Shown here: positions 60,401-64,000 of the stretch, in pieces
How positions within the stretch are numbered: the first letter of the stretch is position 1
How the letters are laid out: each line of letters begins with the position of its first letter
DNA from: Mercurialis annua
Lineage: Eukaryota > Streptophyta > Magnoliopsida > Malpighiales > Euphorbiaceae
NCBI RefSeq assembly: GCF_937616625.2
Contig: NC_065575.1
Coordinates: 29,945,001-30,009,000, forward strand
Direction: 5' to 3'
Length of the DNA: 64,000 bases
Translations under genes and position numbers: made by a program
Notes under the pieces: model-generated
Database searches by the model: none
What the model was told of the DNA's origin: nothing
The model's input: the letters and a program-made list of their open reading frames with translations, nothing else

Positions 60401-63174
60401 AAATTGCTGTTGTCGAGTAGCTCGTTTGTTAAACAAAGTTGGCAGTCTTATAGTCCTCAATTCCATCTTCAACTTTCATTTGAACATCGAGTTCAAAATA
60501 ATCCTCGACGATGTCGAAAACTTGCGCTGAAATTGCTTCCATGAGGTAGCTTTGGAATTGCACTTCCAAGTCCTTTAGGCCGCTATTTAAGTCGATCAAT
60601 CAAACGTTTAAAAATTTCTTGAGCTGAATTTAATTCAGCATTCCCATATTTTATTATTTCGTCCACAACTTTTATTGAGACTCGACTTACTTCCGAGATT
60701 TCCTTGACTTTCAAAAACGTCCTCAAAGTTGACACCATCTCAACACTTTTATCCTTCCTTTAATTCCGTGTTTTTCACTCACTCTTGAGGTTTAAAGACA
60801 ACAAATTTAATTTAACCATGCCTTGATTGAATTATCCAAATTCAATCTATACAATACCATCTACTTACATCCATTAATTTTGATTAGTAATAATCGAGTT
60901 TTTAGGTCCAAATACAGCTCAAAACGTGGTCTCGTGGGCAAATTAGAAACTGCGTTCTTTAATTCTTTTGGCTGTTGTCAACTTCGATTTATTTTCTCCC
61001 AACTATTCTTCTAACGTTTATATTTAATATTCACTTATACTCTCCTTGTAGAGTATAAGATTGATTCTTCACCTTTTCTCGAAGTTCATTCTCCTTTTTA
61101 CCTTCCTACAACGAGGTTTCGCATCCTTAAAAACTTTTGTACCCAAAAATCGTCTTTTGGTAACATCGTTACCTACCTTCCAATTGTCTATTCATGTATA
61201 CTTTTTGATAATCTCTCTTTCCTTTTCACATCGCATAACTTTGAAGTTTTTCAAAGTCTGACGTCATCTTTCTTGTTGGTTTCCATCTTACTTGTATCCA
61301 ATTGTGTACATACTTCTACATGACATTCTTATCGACGTTTTATGGTATATAGAAGTACCTTTTCTTTTATACCAATCGCTCTCTTCATGGCCTCCTGGTG
61401 TTGAATTTTCATAAAGTCGAACGCACGCTAGGCTTTACTTACTTAATGTCGTGTCTTACTTCATCTTCCGACCATTGAACGTCAATTACTTATATTAGAC
61501 TGGTGACGTCTTCATCATCGTTTAATAGAATATGTTCCCTTCTTTTAATGTCTTTCTCGATCCTATCTCTTTATCTAAAGTCGACAAATTATCCTTCAAA
61601 TTTTGCTGATGCAAAATGCTCTCGGTTAAGTGTACATCCTTATATCAAACTCTCAGCAAGGTTAACTTTGTACTTATATCAAATCCATCCATCTAATTCT
61701 TTTCGCCGACAGCTTTACCGAATCCAATTTCCTCTTATATTTTCACTTTAATCCTTATGTAATGCATCTTTCTGATAGCCTATCGTCCCACATTTTACTC
61801 CCTTTCTTTGTTTTTTCTAGTCGAGTATTAAGCATTAAACCCGTATTATCCAATTCTTCTCAATACCACTCACATCTCGTATCCTTTTCGGGTCTTTGCG
61901 TTTTATTATTTTTGTTGTATGCTTCTTACTTTCACTCCGTCTTACCCTTGTGTATGTACAATCATAGGTGTCTCATTGACACCTGTAATATTCATCTCGA
62001 TCAATTTGATAACGTTTTATTATTATTTAGGCTCAATTTTTTTATTGGGGTGCATTTTATCACATATGTTCATATTTTTATTATTGTCGCAGGGCTTTAC
62101 ATCGGAGTTCTCTTACAAAACAAAACAAAATTTCCAATCATCTTTGATTGGTTTGGCCGGCCATTTCAAACTTTTCATTTGATTTCAAATCACTTTGAAA
62201 ACTCTAGTACAATTGTGGCTCAGAGTGATGACAGCTCTCATCACTAAAGAGTTGCTCGATAAAATCATGTTTTCTTTCATCGTTGTACAAATATGATGCA
62301 TGACCTATATTTTCAAAAAAAAATCGTACAAAAATTGTATGCATTGCTCACGTGATTATGATTGGCCATATGCAATGTCTGAGCACAATTGCACTGTTAA
62401 AAACATAAGATTTTCAAATCTTTTGCAAAACTGTAAGTCCCTCCAGATTACACACTCTGCGACATTATTGGCTTTTATTATTATTTATTGGAGTTTATTA
62501 TGATTTTGATATTGAAAGTTTTGTCGTCCGCTAACACTTGCCTAAGTGTTTCGCAACCAATACTATTCTTCTCCAACATTTCAAATCGACATATCGTTCG
62601 AAATCTTCTAGTAGCTATCTATCTTCATATTCCATCCTTTCGATCATATACTCGTATCTCGTAGCCCTTAGGCATACATATCGATTCTTCACAATGATCT
62701 TTGTTCTCTAATCACTTACCATCCTTCGCAATAAATAAAACGTAATATTAGGAATTACGTTTGACGATATATGTATTTTATGTGTTTTATGCATTTTTCT
62801 TTTGTTCAATTGTTATACTATATACTGTGCATAGGATGAAGCCTAAAAACAATAGTTTATCACAATCTATTTCTATAGGCATTGCCTACACGATATACTA
62901 TTTATCATATGCACGCCATATCGATCAAACACAATTACGAGCAATCACATACCAAAAAAAAGGCAATTAACCATATAAAATATACAACGCACAGTTTATA
63001 TCATTCACGTAAACACGTGAAGCAACTCAATCGTATATTAAAGCAAAACGACACAAACATTTCAATCAAACACATATAGTCAATAAGGCTCGACTCTATA
63101 TGCTGCAGTAGTTCGTGGGTACTTAAGGTCAAACAGACACTTTTCATAGACTGGCAGTGGTAACTGGACCAACT

Positions 63175-63186
63175 GCTCTGATACCA
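63175..63186 (-). other. Primer-binding site of LARD-B (initiator tRNA-Met)
   Basis: The minus strand reads TGGTATCAGAGC beside the LTR end TGTCACGACCC at 63191. Confidence 0.92.
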
Positions 63187-63190
63187 ACTT

Positions 63191-64000
63191 TGTCACGACC
63201 CGAAATCGAGGGCCGTGACCGGCGCTAGGGAATGGGAATTGTAGTTCCGAAACCCGTAGCAAGCCTGAAATTCACTATAAATTTTTCGCAATTATAAACA
63301 TTTTCCTACACTATAATATTATCCTAGGTCACGATTGGTCACACAATGTACTACTGCAGCGGTCACGGAAGTCGGACTGTACATGGCAAGACAGACTCCC
63401 GGAAAAATGATAGACTTCTAATCACTCCAAATCTAGGTACCTAAAATGTTTAAAAACCACGGGGTCAGCTTAAGCTGAGTGAGATATACCTTACTAACGG
63501 TATTATCACAAAAATAACATCGCAAATGAAAATCATTTATGCACGCAAATATAATATTATCATATTACAAACAAAGATTTGATCCGATAGAAACCTTAAT
63601 CTTAAACTCTTAACCTTTCCTAACATGTACCGTATTCATATCAAATCATTTGATCCAAGTGGTACGGTCCCGAGATAGTTCAGCCGAGTTACTCGTTACC
63701 ACGTGGCATAGTCCCGAGATAGTTCAACCGAGTTACTTATGCCACTATTTAATCCCATGGTGTGAGTCCCGAGATAGTTCAACCGAGTTACTCACTAGAT
63801 ACGGGTCCCGAGATAGTTCGACCGAGTTACCTCGTATCTACCAAAATTATAATCCTCCTTTCCGATACCCAAACATAATTAGCGTATATTGAGCTCATGT
63901 CAAACAATTCTAAGTACAGACATCTAGACTCTTACAAACACCGGTGATCACACGGCCTATTGACGCCCAATAGGTAGCTTGTTTCTTCGGATTACACACC
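63191..64000 (-). mobile_element. LARD-B 5' LTR (partial, cut by window edge)
   Basis: Reverse complement of about 35750-36570 of LARD-A. It includes the acceptor block (near 63450), four conserved-loop stem-loops and the GGC-loop hairpin. Confidence 0.9.
63659..63974 (-). promoter_or_regulatory. LTR stem-loop block (LARD-B copy)
   Basis: Four loops CCCGAGATAGTTCAACCGAG (with one-base variants) with stems GTGGTA/TACCAC (63659-63664, 63697-63702), GTGGCATA/TATGCCAC, GTGAGT/ACTCAC and GATACG/CGTATC (63798-63803, 63833-63838), then hairpin CCTATTG / ACGCC / CAATAGG at 63956-63974. The second stem is one pair longer than in LARD-A because both sides carry the matching base. Confidence 0.85.

Larger units (their letters stand above)
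60400..64000 (-). mobile_element. LARD-B: minus-strand relative of LARD-A, left-truncated, continues past the window
   Basis: Reverse-complement counterpart of LARD-A from about 33000 (at 60410) to the PBS (63175-63186) and into the LTR, which starts at 63191 and runs off the window. Order is kept throughout, with clear divergence: for example the AGAGTTGCTCGATAAAATCA block at 62248 and the TTTACATTGG/TCGGAGTTC region near 62100. The PPT and 3' LTR are missing at the left. No gag-pol. Confidence 0.85.

Overview
The window looks like plant nuclear heterochromatin, most likely from a dicot; the species cannot be told from the sequence. It holds no host protein-coding gene that I can support. 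About 29 kb is one AT-rich tandem satellite family. Almost all the rest is LTR retrotransposons of the Ty3/gypsy type, with plant-style primer-binding sites complementary to initiator tRNA-Met. The only coding potential of note is one gag-pol of chromovirus (Tekay/Del-like) type, interrupted by two in-frame stops.

Layout. 1-10666: satellite array of about 60-bp units (two 30-bp halves, each carrying the palindrome AAACGTTT), including a recent 2006-bp higher-order repeat in four near-identical copies (about 1104-9127), a head-to-head inversion at about 9310 and further orientation switches. 10667-36570: a large non-autonomous element (3.2-kb LTRs, no gag-pol, here called LARD-A) inserted in the satellite on the + strand. 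Its 5' LTR was invaded by a second, minus-strand, coding-poor element (E1, 12836-29793, left end lost). E1's LTR was invaded in turn by a third, minus-strand gag-pol element (E2, 17866-29135, perfect GAAAC target duplication, LTRs almost identical). 36571-40493: satellite. 40494-43380: solo LTR of the E2 family with a perfect GTTAC duplication. 43381-48758: satellite with a 125-bp foreign insert ending in a tRNA-Leu-like 5' half. 48759-50617: a 5'-truncated, diverged LTR on the + strand. 50618-59783: satellite with local duplications of 810 and 119 bp. 59784-about 60400: unclassified repeat-like sequence. About 60400-64000: a minus-strand relative of LARD-A, running off the window.

How the parts fit together. 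E2 could once have encoded Gag, protease, RT-RNase H, integrase and a chromodomain. LARD-A, E1 and the right-hand LARD have no proteins but keep the same PBS type, LTR ends, candidate LTR splice sites and structured LTR block, which fits mobilisation in trans by E2-like relatives.

The most interesting signal is that structured block. It holds one hairpin with a GGC loop, then three or four tandem stem-loops whose loop sequence is conserved while the stems differ but stay self-complementary. The GGC-loop hairpin is present in every LTR copy that covers this position. The tandem stem-loops are clear in all of these except the diverged truncated LTR at 48759-50617. The block lies between a candidate 5' splice donor and a strong candidate 3' splice acceptor inside the LTR, so it would be present only in unspliced genomic RNA. 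That geometry resembles retroviral packaging signals. A second hairpin cluster, with one clear compensatory change, lies in the U3 of the E2 family. All function here is inference.
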